Origin: Desmodus rotundus
Taxonomy: Eukaryota > Chordata > Mammalia > Chiroptera > Phyllostomidae
Direction of reading: 5' to 3'
Assembly: GCF_022682495.2 (NCBI RefSeq)
Contig: NC_071397.1
Location: forward strand, 26,365,427-26,429,426
Length of the DNA: 64,000 nucleotides
The notes under the pieces were generated by a model. The model was not told the origin of the DNA, ran no database searches, and saw only the letters and a list, made by a program, of their open reading frames with translations. Shown piece by piece: positions 1 to 11,392 of the stretch. The position numbers and the translations under genes were made by a program. Position 1 is the first letter of the stretch. Every line of letters starts with the position of its first letter.

Positions 1-1108
1 CCCAAAATAAAACACAATGCTAAAATAAAATCCCAGAGAATATTCTCTCAGGCTTATGAAAATGTTTCAGAAACTTAACTTCTAAAAAATGTTCCTGGAG
101 AAACTTCTGCTTGGAAATTTTTGTACAAATTTCCTAAATCAGCCTTATTTTGTTTGTACTCTGAGCTGTTTGGATTATGTTATGAGCCATTGGCTTGTGA
201 ATGCTACACTTCAGAAAAAGCAAATGTCAGCACACAACTGGTACAGCAGCTTTACAACTAATAACTCAAGCAAAATAATTAATCTCATTGATATGAAGTA
301 TATTATTTTGAGTACTTTGAAAATACACTAACCTTATATAAGAATTTCTATCATTTTCATAATTAATACCCATTACTTAGACATTTCACATGTCTCATAT
401 ATAGACGAGGGTTTAAAATTATTAAAATTATAACAAGAGTGAAAGAGAAAATTATTCACAAGAAAATAAATACAATGAAAATAAATAAGATAAAAATAAT
501 GACAAAATTTCTTACAGAAACATATTTATTTAATGAGATGTAATAACATATACTTTTTTTTTTTTACAGAAAGCTTTCTCTAAACCTTTATGTAAATGGT
601 GGTCACTTCTCTAAGAAAAGCAGGAAGGGACATCATTTAATACAATAATGCTTTAACAGCAACAGGAAAGACAGATTCACTGCTTACTCTTTATACTAAA
701 GAAATCCTATATAAATTTTCACGTTTATCCTCTTGGCATAAAATACCAGAAAGTTGTGTAGGTAATAAACTCTTGCATACTAAGGTGGAGTCCACAGTTT
801 ATATTGCACTTGCTGTCTTATTGTGGTTCCATCAGCCTTTTCCTGCTTTTGAGTACTTTCAAAATATCTGCCTTTTGTACAAATGATATGCATTATATTT
901 CTGTTTTAGAACTAATAATTAAAATCATCTAAATATTTCTGTCATTTATTCCTACTCTCTTCCTACAAAGATCTATCATGTATAGTAATCTTCAAAAATT
1001 CCCAGTTCAAAACCTTTAAGTTAACATTCTCTCAATCTTAATAATTTTATCAGTGCCATTCACAGCTTTTCAATATTTTTTTTCTGATTGTGTGTCTTTT
1101 TCAAATTT
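1..1108. other. Unique AT-rich non-coding DNA
   Basis: I see no gene, RNA or recognisable repeat here. The 80-codon frame at 89-331 has no domain or start context that marks it as real. Short T and A runs are the only low-complexity sequence. Confidence 0.6.
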
Positions 1109-1281
1109 CAGCTGTCTCAGAATCACTTATAGGTCTAATAAAAGCAAAATGTCTGGGACCCTTTCCAAAAGACCTGATTCAGAAAAGATCTAGGGTGGGA
1201 CCTAATAATTTACATTTCTAATATGTTCACAGGTAATAATAACGGTGTGGGGACCACTCTTTTGGAACCACTGCACTAGAC
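1109..1281 (+). mobile_element. MER5-type hAT (Charlie) DNA transposon relic
   Basis: The block runs 'cagaatcactta', then 'ctgggaccc', then 'gattcagaaaagatctagggtggg', 'aatttacatttctaa', and ends 'ggaaccactgcac'. This order matches the short non-autonomous MER5A family: a TIR giving 'agaatcacctgg', a central 'gattctgatt..ggtctggggtggg', and an end reading 'gaaccactg'. The copy is diverged and non-coding, so it is an old insertion predating the bat-specific elements. Assignment is from the motif order seen by eye. Confidence 0.7.
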
Positions 1282-2950
1282 ACCTTGAGTTACAATTATT
1301 TTCTCTTTCCAATTGCCATACTTAGCACTCCTTTGGTCCCAAGTTACTTTAACAAAATTTTAAAATCCATTTGTGTATGTGATTTATATCTCTACCTATA
1401 TTTTTAGTGTTGTAATTTAGCATAGCCAACATTATAAATATATTTTATCATTAAGGGTCTAGAGAGTACCATATACAAATTAGATGAGTAATAAACAATT
1501 GCTATTCCTATTAGTGGTGGTAATCATTGTGTTATTTAAAAATATTTTGTAAGCAAATATAAATCCTCCAGCCCTTTTAGCTTATTAATATCTTAAATTA
1601 TTTTAAATTACCATTAAAATATGTCCTAGGACATTTTATTCATTTCTAAAACCAACGAGACTTCCATGAGAAATTAATCATGTTTTTTATTCTTTTATGC
1701 TTTATATTGTAAAATTGGTGCTTTTAATAGCTCTCTGATATGTACAATGTACTAATATCTATGAAGTTCTATGAGGCCTTTAAAACTCTTTACACATCAT
1801 ATCTTCCTCTTTTAAGCAAGGAATAATGAAAACATATAGAAAACATTTTTAAGTTTACATTAAGTTTCTATCGTCATTGCTTGAAGGAAACACAAATTTT
1901 GAAAATTGATTCCTCTATTATAAAGCTCTGTATAGTAGTTGAGATCTCAGTAAATAAAAGAATGTGAAAAACTAAACTGCCTTAAATAAAATAATGTAGT
2001 TTACCAGATGGGATACAAAAAAGAGAGAGAGAAACATCATCTCCCTTTTGACATTGACTCAACGTATGAACTTGAAGAAGTCAATTAATTCTTCAGGGGC
2101 CCAGATTTATTTTCAAAATTGGGAAGGAGGGTAGACTTCATACTAAAATGATAGTACTAATTAAATCCTGAGGAGTTTAGAATGCATTTAAAATAGCTTC
2201 ATATTTTATAAGATTGATCCCTAAATAATGATATGTTTCTTATATAGGTATAGTTAGAATATGAGTATTTACAAAATTCTGCAGTAGAATTTCAATTGGT
2301 AATGGTTCAATTTTACTGCAAAATCTCAGTTACTTCAAGGAAGTAAATGAAGCTGAACCCTGTAGAAATGCAACTATTTAATTGATGCCACAAGCTATAA
2401 TTAATTCAAAATATGTTTAGTTGCACCTATTACTATTTATTGAGTTCATTTGCATAAATCTTGTGGCAACTTGGCATGATCAACCTATCATTTTTTGTAT
2501 CACATTTAGAATAGCTTACTATATCATTCATTGATATTTTAATGTAAATAATAAAATTAAAAGATTTATCATTTGTGGTACGAGGATATGTTTAAGATGC
2601 CTTCTCCTTTTCCAAGATTCTTAACCCCTGGTCATTCAATCAAATACTATCGTAGGGCTATATTTACTAGTCTGGTAACTTAAAAAAAAACTGAGATTAT
2701 GATGGATTATCCAGGTGTGCTCAATGTAATCACAGACACACTTAAAAGCAAAAGAGGAATGCAGAAACATTAGAGAGATGCAAAAAAAGAAAAAAAGAAA
2801 GAAAAAGAAAAAAGAAACAACAAGGGAGAAGAGACATAGATAGAAGAGGAGATCAGAAATTTTCAAAGCATAAGAGGAAATTAACTAGTCAGCTCTGTAA
2901 CTGAAGCTCAGGTAAAAAGGTCGTGAGTCATAAAAAGAAGATGGCCCCTT
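1282..2950. other. Unique AT-rich DNA with one weak MIR/L2 tail
   Basis: About 1.7 kb without a gene. Positions 1450-1525 resemble a SINE/LINE tail on the plus strand ('gatgagtaataaaca', like the 'ggtgctcaataaatg' end of MIR or L2), but weakly. Positions 2780-2835 form a purine-rich A/G tract; the 76-codon minus frame at 2636-2866 crosses that tract and is low complexity, not a gene. Confidence 0.5.
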
Positions 2951-3258
2951 GAAACTGGGTAAATTCTAACTGGTAGTCATTAAGCAACAAGCAAAGGGAA
3001 GTTCCAGTCCTCCGGTTGCATGAGACTTTAGTAGTGACAATACCCTAACTGAACCTGGGGGTTGATTAATTCCCAAAATCTCCAGAAAGAAACAACCCTA
3101 CTGAGATCTGTTTTTTTCCTGCTGAAAGACAGAGTAGAATACTGTTTGAGCCATACTGTGCCTGGGTTTTGACTTATAAGAATGTGGGATAATAATAGTG
3201 TATTTTAAGCTGCTAAAATTGCCCTAACTCTAGAAACAATAAAAACTAATACACCATT
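2951..3258 (+). mobile_element. MaLR (MLT1-like) LTR
   Basis: The right end reads 'aatgtgggataataatag', 'tgttttaagctgctaa' (as 'tattttaagctgctaaa') and 'aaaactaataca'. That is the signature end of mammalian MaLR LTRs: 'gtgagataataaat', then 'gttttaagccactaag', then 'aactaatacag'. The body is diverged. No internal sequence is joined to it, so it is a solo or truncated LTR. The exact subfamily is not claimed. Confidence 0.72.
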
Positions 3259-4093
3259 CTATTTGCTAAATTTTGTAGTCAAGTTATTACTGGGGAAATA
3301 CTAGAATATACATATATATCTTTTATATAGGGTTCTGTTACTTTTATTCAGATAGTTAAATAAGTAGTGACAATAAATATTAAATTTATTTTAACTTCTG
3401 CTTTGCAAAATGCCATCTGCATTTTTCTACTTCTCATGAGGAGGAAAAAAAAAACAATTACTCTTGATATAAAATTTAAGATAATTGCCCAACTATGGTC
3501 TAACTTCAGTTTTCTAAGCATGTTTAAGGTAGGCTAGGATAAGCCATGATATTCAGTAGTTATATGTGTTAAACACATTTTTGACTTACACTATTTTCAA
3601 TATGATGAGTGTATTGGGACATAACCCCATCACTAAGTCAAGCATCTGCACAGGGAAACAAAATACTAGAGCAGAAATTCCCATACACTCCAGTACCAGA
3701 GTAGGAAAACCTAAATTGCAATGGACCGATTATGGGGACTAGATGTATACAACTGTAAGTATTAAAAATTCCAGGGTGACCCCGTCATTGATGGTCCCCT
3801 ATGGAAAACAAGTTAACCAGAACCTAACTTACTACAATATTATCAGAGCCTAATTGACTTAGGAGTCAGGGAAATGCTTGTGAAGTTCACAATCCAGAGG
3901 CTTAGGATACTAAAATACTGAAATCTGGAATACTTCCCCTTCCCACACACCTCATAACCACATTAATAAAGGCTTATTTATAGCAGTTCCTTTTACCTGG
4001 TACATCATGTGCAGCTATCAAGAAAAAAATTACAAGGCATATCAAAAGGTTAACACACATATACACACACACACACTCAGGGGAGAGAGAAAA
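3259..4093. other. Unique DNA ending in a short CA repeat
   Basis: Nothing recognisable apart from a short AC-rich microsatellite near 4056-4078, which abuts the start of the old L1. Confidence 0.5.
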
Positions 4094-5645
4094 CATCAGA
4101 GCCAAATATGGCAGAATGTTGGGACTACCAGACTGGGAATTTAAACTAATACGATTAATATGCTAGGGAATTTAATGGATAAAGTAGAAAACATGTAAGA
4201 ACATATGGACAATGCAAACAGATGAAAATCTCAAAAAAACAAAACAAACAAACAAAAAAACCCAAAAATAAATGCTAGAAATCAATTCCTTTGTTGCGCA
4301 CATTAGTAGTTTGGAGAGAGTTGAGGAAAGAATCACAGAGCTAGAACATTTCTCAAAAGAATAACTGAACACCAGAATCAAAAATAAGAAAGACATCCTA
4401 CCCCAAATATACATGTTCCTTGATAAAGATGGGAGGAAGGGGTGGGGGGAGGGAAATGGAGACAACTGCACTTGAACAACAATAAAAAATAAAGTGACTA
4501 TTATGATGAAACAAAAATAAAAGACAAAAATAAAACAGAACACAATATCCAAGGGACATATACCAAACAGTATAATATGCACATAATTGAAATATTAGAA
4601 GAAATACTTGAAACAAAAATGACTAAGAATTTCACCAAATTAATGTCAGACATAAAACCAAAGATCACAAGTCAAGTAATATCAGAAAATGCCAAGCAGG
4701 AAAAAAGGAAAAACAAAAAGAAAACAGATAAACAAAAACTATACCTAGGCATTTTACTTTTAGTGTAGGAAGATCAATAAAAAAGACAATATCCTGAAAG
4801 AAACCAGCAGTAAAGAACAATTCACTCTACAGGAACAAAGGTAAAAATTAAATCTGAATTCTCTTCATAAACTGGGCGAGCAAAACCAGAATAGAGTGAA
4901 ATATTTAGTGTTGAGAGAGAAAACAAAACCAAAAACACCTGCCTAGAATTCTATACCCTGTGAAGTTACCCTTTAAAAATCAAGAAGAAATACTTTCTCT
5001 GACAATGAAAAATTAAGAGAATTTGTTACCCATAGACAAACTTGAAAAATACATTAAAATATTTTTTAGAGACAAAGAAATAATATAGGCCAGAAACTTG
5101 GACCCACATAAAATATAAAAGAGCATCAAAAAAGGAATAAGTGAAGGTAAAATAAAAACTTTATTATTCTTATTCACTATTGATATGTTTGTCTTAAATA
5201 ATTATAGCAACAATGCATTTGATCATGTATGCTTATGTGCATCCACATATATGCTTATATGTAATTGCAATGAACGGCAGTGATGATACAAGAGACATGA
5301 GGGATGAGTTAGGATTCTTTTATTATGGAACCCACACTACCAAAGAAGTGTTTATTGCTGTTCTGAAAATGGACTTGGATTAGTTGTGACAGTCTTTGCA
5401 AATTCTAGGGCAACCAGTAAAAAATGGAAGAAAAGAAGTATAACTGACATGCTAAGACAGAACAGAAAATGTGTCCGTATAAAATGTTCAATTAAAACCA
5501 CAAAGGCAGAATAAAAGTGGAAGACAAAAATAGGAGCAAAGCCCAAGGGCAACAAATTTTTTAAAAGGCACCATCCATGAAAGAAATACATACCTGGTAA
5601 GTTGGCTTTCTCTAAATTTTGTAGCAAACCTAAAACTGCTCTGAA
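4094..5645 (+). mobile_element. Old L1 (L1M-type): ORF1 and inter-ORF segment, decayed
   Basis: The segment starts near 'atatggcagaatgttggg' and passes ORF1-like motifs: 'aatttcaccaaattaatg' at 4630, 'cctagaattctatacc' at 4943 and 'gagaatttgttaccca' at 5018. It continues into the inter-ORF region with 'aggaataagtgaagg' at 5132, 'ggacttggattagttgtg' at 5371 and 'tctagggcaaccagta' at 5403. These occur in this order in old mammalian L1 5' halves. Stops and frameshifts are everywhere; the 63-codon frame at 4577-4768 is a leftover of ORF1. The 3' part of the element is absent. It is interrupted by a younger L1 tail at about 4395-4515. Confidence 0.75.
4395..4515 (+). mobile_element. Younger bat-type L1 3' tail nested in the old L1
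   Basis: A G-rich tract 'ggaaggggtggggggagg' is followed by 'gagacaactgcacttgaac' and an A-rich tail with 'aacaataaaaaataaa'. This is the terminal hallmark of bat L1 3' UTRs. ORF1-like sequence of the old L1 resumes on the right with 'acagaacacaatatccaa'. Flanks 'caaaaataagaaagac' and 'caaaaataaaagac' look like an imperfect target-site duplication. Edges are approximate. Confidence 0.65.
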
Positions 5646-5654
5646 AAAGTCTTT

Positions 5655-5768
5655 AAAATTAATTAATTTTTATTGTTTGATTTAATCTTTATTGTATTTT
5701 TCCTATACCATTTAGTGCCCTTACAACCCCTTCCCCCAGCAATCACCACACTGTTGTACATAAAATTA
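5655..5768 (-). mobile_element. Short L1 3' end
   Basis: Read on the minus strand this is a truncated L1 3' UTR. On the plus strand it begins 'tttaatctttattgtattt' and passes 'accccttcccccagcaat' to 'cactgttgtaca', the same order as the longer minus-strand L1 3' end at 16.5 kb. Confidence 0.6.
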
Positions 5769-7905
5769 GTTAATTTTAAAAGATTACAAGGAACAAGTGT
5801 TTTCATAATAGGCGTTATTAAATGGTAAAGCATAATTCACTATAAAAGTTGAAACCAAATACAAGAACTTTCAATTGGATAATTATGAAATTATAAAAGT
5901 CTGGCATAGCAGGCAAGAAGAGGATATGGCAAATTAAACTGAGTTTGAATTTCAAAGTCCTTGAAAACTCTTTGTTTTATGATAAACTTATGATTTGAAG
6001 GTAGGAGGGGGTATCCCACAAAAAAATAACCACTTCACTCTTTTTATGAGGCAGGAGGAGGAAGAAGCAAAAATCAGCATTCTTTTATAAAGACTCAGCC
6101 AGAGATCCTACAACTGAACATGGTTTGTACTTTGTGTCATTGTGAAGAGCTGCTCCTCATAGTTTAAATCAAAGAAATAAACACACCTGCATATACACTT
6201 TAGCAAGTAGGTATACTTATAACTATATGGGCATATCTACAAAAAAGACATTTAGGTCTCCTTTTTTGTCCGCCATCATAAGGTTGTATTGCTCAATTAC
6301 CTATAATTGATTTGGAAATATAGCGAATTACAGTCACCAGAACAGCAGCATTGTGTATCCATCGACAACTGAGAAAGCATATCAAATACTAAACAAAGTT
6401 TCACCAAGTTAAGCAAATATTTTGTAATGTGTGTTACTCAAGCCACGCTTATTATTTTTGTCCCAAGCTTATCTTTCTTTTCGTGATCACATTGATGAGA
6501 AAATTGCTGCCGGCCCACTCGGGGTCAGGTCCGGACTGATATCAGCTGGACGTGTGCACGCACAGACACGGAGCCGCACACTACACGTCTCCCAGCCCTC
6601 ACGGCGGTGTTGGGGTGAGAAACAAACACCAAAATTCTCCCTGGAAGGTTCAGACTGGATGGAGCTAGTAAACACTACAGAACAGGAATACGATATTTTC
6701 TGTCCTATTTTTCGCCTTGTAATGGGTATTTATTTATGATGATTCCAGGATAAGAGTTGTGAACAATATAATAGTATAAAGAGACCAAAATTAGTAGAAA
6801 ACTTCTAATGTAAAGTATAGACATGTAACCTAATCTAGTTGAAAGATCTCTCATTTAATATTTTCCCTCAACAATGACTGACATTTCAAAGTGTTTTCAT
6901 ATAATGATTGAGATTCCTCACTCTAGAATTGTTTTGTCTTCTGTGAAACAAGGAGAAATTTTATGTAGAAAGAAATATAATCAGCGGAAATGCATTTATT
7001 CCTGGACCAGGTACCATCCTGAGTCCCTCTCTTTCTCTTTCTTGGTAACAGAGTTTGACAAAATTATGCACAGAGGTCATAAGCAGAATATTACAATGTC
7101 TTTTTCTTTGGTAAGCAGAGACTGAAATTGAAGACACCACCCCCACAAAACCCCAGTCTTCCCTAAATGCTGTTAGACTTTCTGGAAGAACATCTAGTCA
7201 CCTCAGGAGACATACCTATTTACCAATAGAAATAAGAGAAGGGGACACTTTTGTTTCCTAGGGTGGGCTTAAAGAAATACTCAGTGGACCGGCTATTGTC
7301 TTATTTATCCTGAAGTTTCAGCATCAATTTCAAGACTTCAAAATGTAGAATCTCTTCTTTTAATCTTCACAAAAATGTACATTTTATTCTAGCCTCAAAA
7401 TCAATCTCAGAAGGATTAATGTAATAGAATATGGATTATTTGTAAGAAATAGTCTTGCAAAAAAGTGAAGTTCTTAGTTTAGGTGAAAAACACTATTTGA
7501 TTATGTATGTATATTTTTAACATTTATTCTCTAGTAGCATACACTGGACAGTGTATTTGAAAGGTAATTGAAAGAGTAAATCTAGAGATTAAATTTGTCC
7601 ATCAAATAGTCATTCAACAAACACTATATGCACACATCAACATACCGCTTGATCAGCATTAAAAAAATTTACTGTTGATGAAATTAATAAACTCTGAATT
7701 ATTTAGTGTATAGATAGGCAACAAAAGAAGAAAAATAAGAAATATTGACCTTAAACATGCACTTACATTCCCTTTATGGCTATTTGCTACACTGAAGATA
7801 TTGACACTATTTGGAACAAAGTATATCTTCACATCTTTTGTTACTGGTGAACTCTTAAACTCATTTCAAAAGGCCTAATAAGAATTATAGCAAGAATAAA
7901 ATCAT
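5769..7905. other. Unique DNA containing a CpG-dense patch
   Basis: About 2.1 kb with no recognisable repeat or gene. The patch at 6505-6610 is described separately. The frames at 6431-6739 (102 codons), 6874-7125 and 6961-7146 have no family signature that I recognise. Confidence 0.5.
6505..6610. other. CpG-dense 100-bp patch of unknown origin
   Basis: I count ten CpGs in about 100 bases, for example 'ccggcccactcggggtcagg', 'ggacgtgtgcacgc' and 'cacggcggtg'. The surrounding kilobases have almost none. It lies inside an unbroken 102-codon plus frame (6431-6739) and is followed by a donor-like 'ggggtgagaa'. It could be a small island-like remnant, part of an exon, or a fragment of a GC-rich repeat. 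No protein family is recognisable. Confidence 0.4.
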
Positions 7906-8834
7906 ACACTTTCTTTTTATTATTTATTGTATTACAATTGTCCCAATGTTTTTCCTCTTTGCCCTCTACCACTCAGCTTACCCCATCCTCCCTTAGTCGT
8001 CCATGTCCATGGGCCATTTATACATGTTCTTTGACTAATCCCTTTCCCTTCTTCCCACCATTATCCCCCTACTTTCCCCCCTTGGGCTGCTGTCTGTTTC
8101 ATGTTTCCATGTCTGTGGTTCTATTTTGCTCAATAGTTTCTTTTGATCATTAGATTCCAGTTATAAGTAAGATCATATGGTGTTTGTCTTTCACCACCTA
8201 GCTTATTTCACTTAGCATAATGCTCTCCAGTTCCATCTAAGCTGTCATAAAAGGTGGGAATTCCTTCCTTTTTTCTGCTGCATAGTATTCCACTGTATAA
8301 ATGTATCACAATTTTTTAATCCACAAATCTGCTGATGGGCACTTAGGCTATTTCCAACACTTAGCTATTGTAAACAGTGCTGCTATTAACTAGGTGTGCA
8401 TGCGTTCTTCTGTATTGATGTTTCAGGATTTCCTAGAGTATATTCCTAGCGGTGGAATCACTGGGTCATAAGGAACTTTCATTTTTAATTTTTTGAGGAA
8501 ATTCAATACTGTTTTCTACAGTGGCTGTACCACTCTGCATCCCCACCAATTTTCTCTACATCCTCACCACCACTTGTTGCTTGTTGGTTTATTAATGATA
8601 AGCATTCTGACTGGTATGAGGCGATATCTTATTGTGGTTTTAATTTGCATCTCTCTGATGGCTAATCGTGTTGAGCATTTTTTCACGTCTATGGGCCATC
8701 TGTGTGTCCTCCTTGGAGAAGTGTCTATTCAGGTCCTTGGCCCTTTTTTTTTAATTGATTTTTTTTTCCTAGTGTTGAGACATATGAGTTCTTTATATAT
8801 TTTGGAGATTAAATATTTTATTAAATAATAAAAG
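7906..8834 (-). mobile_element. L1 3' half of a 5'-inverted (twin-primed) insertion
   Basis: On the plus strand this begins with T-rich 'tttattgtattacaattgt', runs through C-rich 3' UTR ('tccctttcccttcttccc'), then antisense ORF2 end motifs: 'ttcacttagcataatgctct', 'gcatccccaccaa', 'tttaatttgcatctctctga'. Near 8826-8834 the orientation flips and ORF2 sequence from further upstream continues on the plus strand. The reading frame is broken throughout, so no reverse transcriptase is encoded. Confidence 0.85.
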
Positions 8835-9545
8835 GGTTAACACCCAAATCAGGAAAGAAATAAAAAAAAATATCTGGAAACAAATGAACATGAACAATCA
8901 ACAACCCAAAACCTAGGGGACCCACCAAAGGAAATCCTGAGAGGGTTCAGAGCAATACAGGCCTAACTAAGGAAGATAGAAAATTCTCAAATAAACAACC
9001 TAACCCTAGATTTAAAAGAACTAGAGGAACCACAACAAAACCCAGAGTAAGCAGGAGGAAGGAAATAAGCAAGATCAGAGCAGAAATAAATGCCATAGAG
9101 ACTAAAAAATAATCCAAAGGATCGATGAATCCAGGAGCTGGTTCTTTGAAAAGATAAACAAAATTGACATACCTTGAACCAGACTCATCACACAAAAAAA
9201 GACAGAGGATCCAAATAAATAAAATCAGAAATGAAAGAAGTGAAGAAACAACCAATAACACAGACATACAAAGGATTGTAAGAAATCACTGTGAACAACT
9301 GTAAGCCAAGAAATTGGGCAGGATGGGCAAAATGGATATATTTCTAGAAACATGCAATCTTCCAAAACTGAATCAAAAAATATCAGAAAGCTTGAACAGA
9401 CTGATAACAAGGAGCAACATGAAACAGGGATCAAAAGGCTCCTGGCGCACAAAAGCCCTGGGCCAGGTGGCTTCACAGGTGAATTTATCAAACATTCTAA
9501 TGAACAAAAGAAACTAGCAACCAAACATTCAAAGAACTTTGAGAG
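8835..9545 (+). mobile_element. Inverted 5' segment of the same L1: ORF2 linker/early RT region
   Basis: Plus-strand ORF2 motifs are plain: 'aaatcaggaaagaaataaa' at 8846, 'caggagctggttctttgaa' at 9131, 'gaagaaacaaccaataaca' near 9243 and 'ccctgggccaggtggcttca' at 9457, which encodes a degenerate 'PGPGG' motif just before the RT domain. The 67- and 68-codon plus frames at 9314-9558 are its coding leftovers. A local duplication of 'caaacattc' at about 9490 and 9523 flanks 24 extra bases. The long minus frames at 8947-9578 are antisense shadows. Confidence 0.82.
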
Positions 9546-9566
9546 AATAATTTTCTGACAGAATAA

Positions 9567-9785
9567 TTGTGGAAGCAACCCAGTTTGTGGTAATTTGTTG
9601 TGGAAGCAACCCAGTTTTTGGTAATTTGTTATGGAAGCCTCCAGAATCTAACAAAGATTTTGGTACTGGAAAGTGGGGTGCTGTTATAATACCTAAAAAT
9701 GTGAAAGCATCTTTGGAATTGGGTAATAAAAAGGCTAGGAGAATTTTGAATCCCTTAAGAGAAAAAGTCCAGATTATTTTGTAAT
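9567..9785 (+). mobile_element. MaLR LTR 3' edge joined to MaLR internal sequence
   Basis: The LTR edge 'acccagtttgtggtaatttg' is followed by 'gattttggtactggaaagtg', 'cctaaaaatgtgaaag' and 'ctttggaattgggtaa', which is the start of the internal region in MLT1/MST/THE1-type MaLR elements. The LTR edge is duplicated as two 31-bp units, 9567-9597 and 9598-9628, with one mismatch. The internal sequence breaks off near 9785 and appears to resume near 10185. Confidence 0.72.
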
Positions 9786-10184
9786 TTTTACAAATACTTT
9801 CTTGACCCTATTTTGAGATCATGGCTAAACATTTCTCAACCCCCTTTATGGTCAGTTTGCCAAATTCACAGCTCAACTGTTTGCCTGAGCAAACTCTGAC
9901 ACTCCCGGGTTGTGACATACAACTCAGCTGCCAGGACACCTGCTGCCAAATGTTGAGAGCTGGTCCCTCCTTCCTCGGGCTTCCCACTTACCACACATAA
10001 GGAGCCTACAGTTCCAGCTTGTGTGATTTGTTTGTCTTTGGTGCAGCTTCCTGTGTGGCAGCCCCTCTCTCACCTGGAGCTGCAGGTCATAAAGAGCTCT
10101 GTCTTTCCTCTGTCTAGGGGCTGCTGTGTTTATGTCAACTATTATCAGAACCTAACGAACGTTAAAACAACAAAACATCCTGTT
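9786..10184. other. Unidentified ~400-bp insert splitting MaLR internal sequence
   Basis: MaLR-like sequence stops after 'cagattattttg' and picks up again at 'agactgttggtag'. The DNA between is GC-richer and different in kind, with 'actcccgggttgtgacat' at 9901 and a polyadenylation-like 'cataaagagctctg' near 10087 followed by 'ttcctctgtctagggg'. That layout would suit an R/U5 part of an LTR on the plus strand, but I see no clear TG..CA ends. The 61-codon frame at 10023-10208 is not recognisable. Confidence 0.35.
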
Positions 10185-10575
10185 AAGAGACTGTTGGTAG
10201 CTGTATAGTTGGTTTAAAGCAATTTTTGTGAGGGCCCAGAAAGAACAAAGAAGAGCAATAGACAGTATTCTTATTGTCTTAGAGAATACATATGGCATTA
10301 TGAACAGAATATTTGGCTGAGGAAATTCCCAAGCATAATGTGGAAGGTGCAACATGATTTCCCTTTGTTTCTTAGAGTAAAATGCAGGAGGAATGATAAA
10401 TGAAGGAAAGAATTGTTAAGCAAAGAGGAACCAGCATATAATGATTTGGAAAACCATCAGCCTATCCAGTGAGCATTGCCTGGAAACAGTGCCAAGAGTG
10501 TAGCTGGAAAATCTTTTGCAAAGATATTAGATGAGCGACTCATGAAGAGGAATAGTTATCTTAGCAGAAGCCAGG
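10185..10575 (+). mobile_element. MaLR internal sequence (continuation)
   Basis: Motifs 'agactgttggtagctg', 'gtgagggcccagaaagaa', 'cttagagtaaaatgcaggag' and 'atttggaaaaccatcagcc' follow each other as in the internal region of MaLR elements. With 9567-9785 this gives one broken element. It has no coding capacity, as is usual for this non-autonomous group. Confidence 0.6.
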
Positions 10576-10610
10576 GCTAGTGAAGCAGTTAGCCAGTAAA
10601 GTTCTAAGGA

Positions 10611-10722
10611 GGGCTGTACGACCTTGGGCATATTATTTCATCTCTCTGTGCCTCAGTTTTATTGTGTAAGTTCCAAAGAGGTGCTCTGAGGACTGAGTTC
10701 CTGTATACAAAATAACCTCATG
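10611..10722 (+). mobile_element. MIR SINE fragment
   Basis: 'gctgtacgaccttgggcat' then 'tctctgtgcctcagtttta' match the conserved MIR core ('gtgaccttgggcaagtca', 'tctgagcctcagtttcc'). It is short and diverged. Confidence 0.75.
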
Positions 10723-10944
10723 GTGTCTGTTCGATGGTTAAACCTTCGATGAATGTGATCTATTTGCATTTCTTTCATGCCCAGCCACTCTGAGACTTTC
10801 CTTGGATCACTTATAATCTTGGATCTGCAGTGCATGTATCTATATGAAAAGTAAGCTAGACCAGAAAAATTGCAGCATAAATTCTAGCGTATGAGGTACA
10901 TGAAAGAATGAGTTAGATAAAAGAATTATACTCCTTCCATCTGC

Positions 10945-11392
10945 AGGTGGGGCTAGGTCATTTTACCTGTAGTTCAGCAGGTTGTGGAACAGTTAAATAT
11001 GGCGGAACTGAGGTCCTGCTAGTTTTAGACATTGACCTTGACGAACTGGGAGCTTGCACATCCTAGCTCTAGGAACACTAGCACCTGGGTTCCAGGCATC
11101 ATGTTATGAGGAGAAGAACTGAGGCTTCTAAATCAACAACATGAACTGAACTGCTAACTAAAAGCCAGTCCCCCTTGCCAGGCATACACGTATACAAGCC
11201 CTTGTGGAAATGGGTCCTCCGGCTCCTAATAAGCTGCTACTTGTGGACATTAGAATATAACTTGGAATTGAGACAAGCCATCCACAATGAACCCTGGCCC
11301 AAATGCAGATGTGTGGACCAAATAAATGATTCTTGTTGTCTTAAGCTGCTATATTTTAGAGTGCTATGTTATACATCCATACCTAACTAAAA
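10945..11392 (+). mobile_element. MaLR (MLT1-like) LTR
   Basis: The right end reads 'gaccaaataaatgattcttg', 'ttgtcttaagctgctata' and 'acctaactaaaact', the MaLR LTR end pattern (AATAAATGnTTGTTG, TTTAAGCCACTA, AACTAATAC). Upstream sequence with 'gccatccacaatgaa' and 'cccaaatgcagat' fits the R region. The left edge is uncertain. The 71-codon frame at 11175-11390 lies inside it and is fortuitous. Confidence 0.65.

Noticed and set aside
4172..4616. Minus-strand frames of 136 and 72 codons
   Set aside because: They are antisense to A-rich old L1 and the younger L1 tail, giving Phe/Leu/Ile-rich nonsense that mimics membrane proteins.
8947..9578. Minus-strand frames of 106 and 117 codons with hydrophobic, membrane-like composition
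   Set aside because: They are the complement of plus-strand L1 ORF2, which reads correctly on the other strand.
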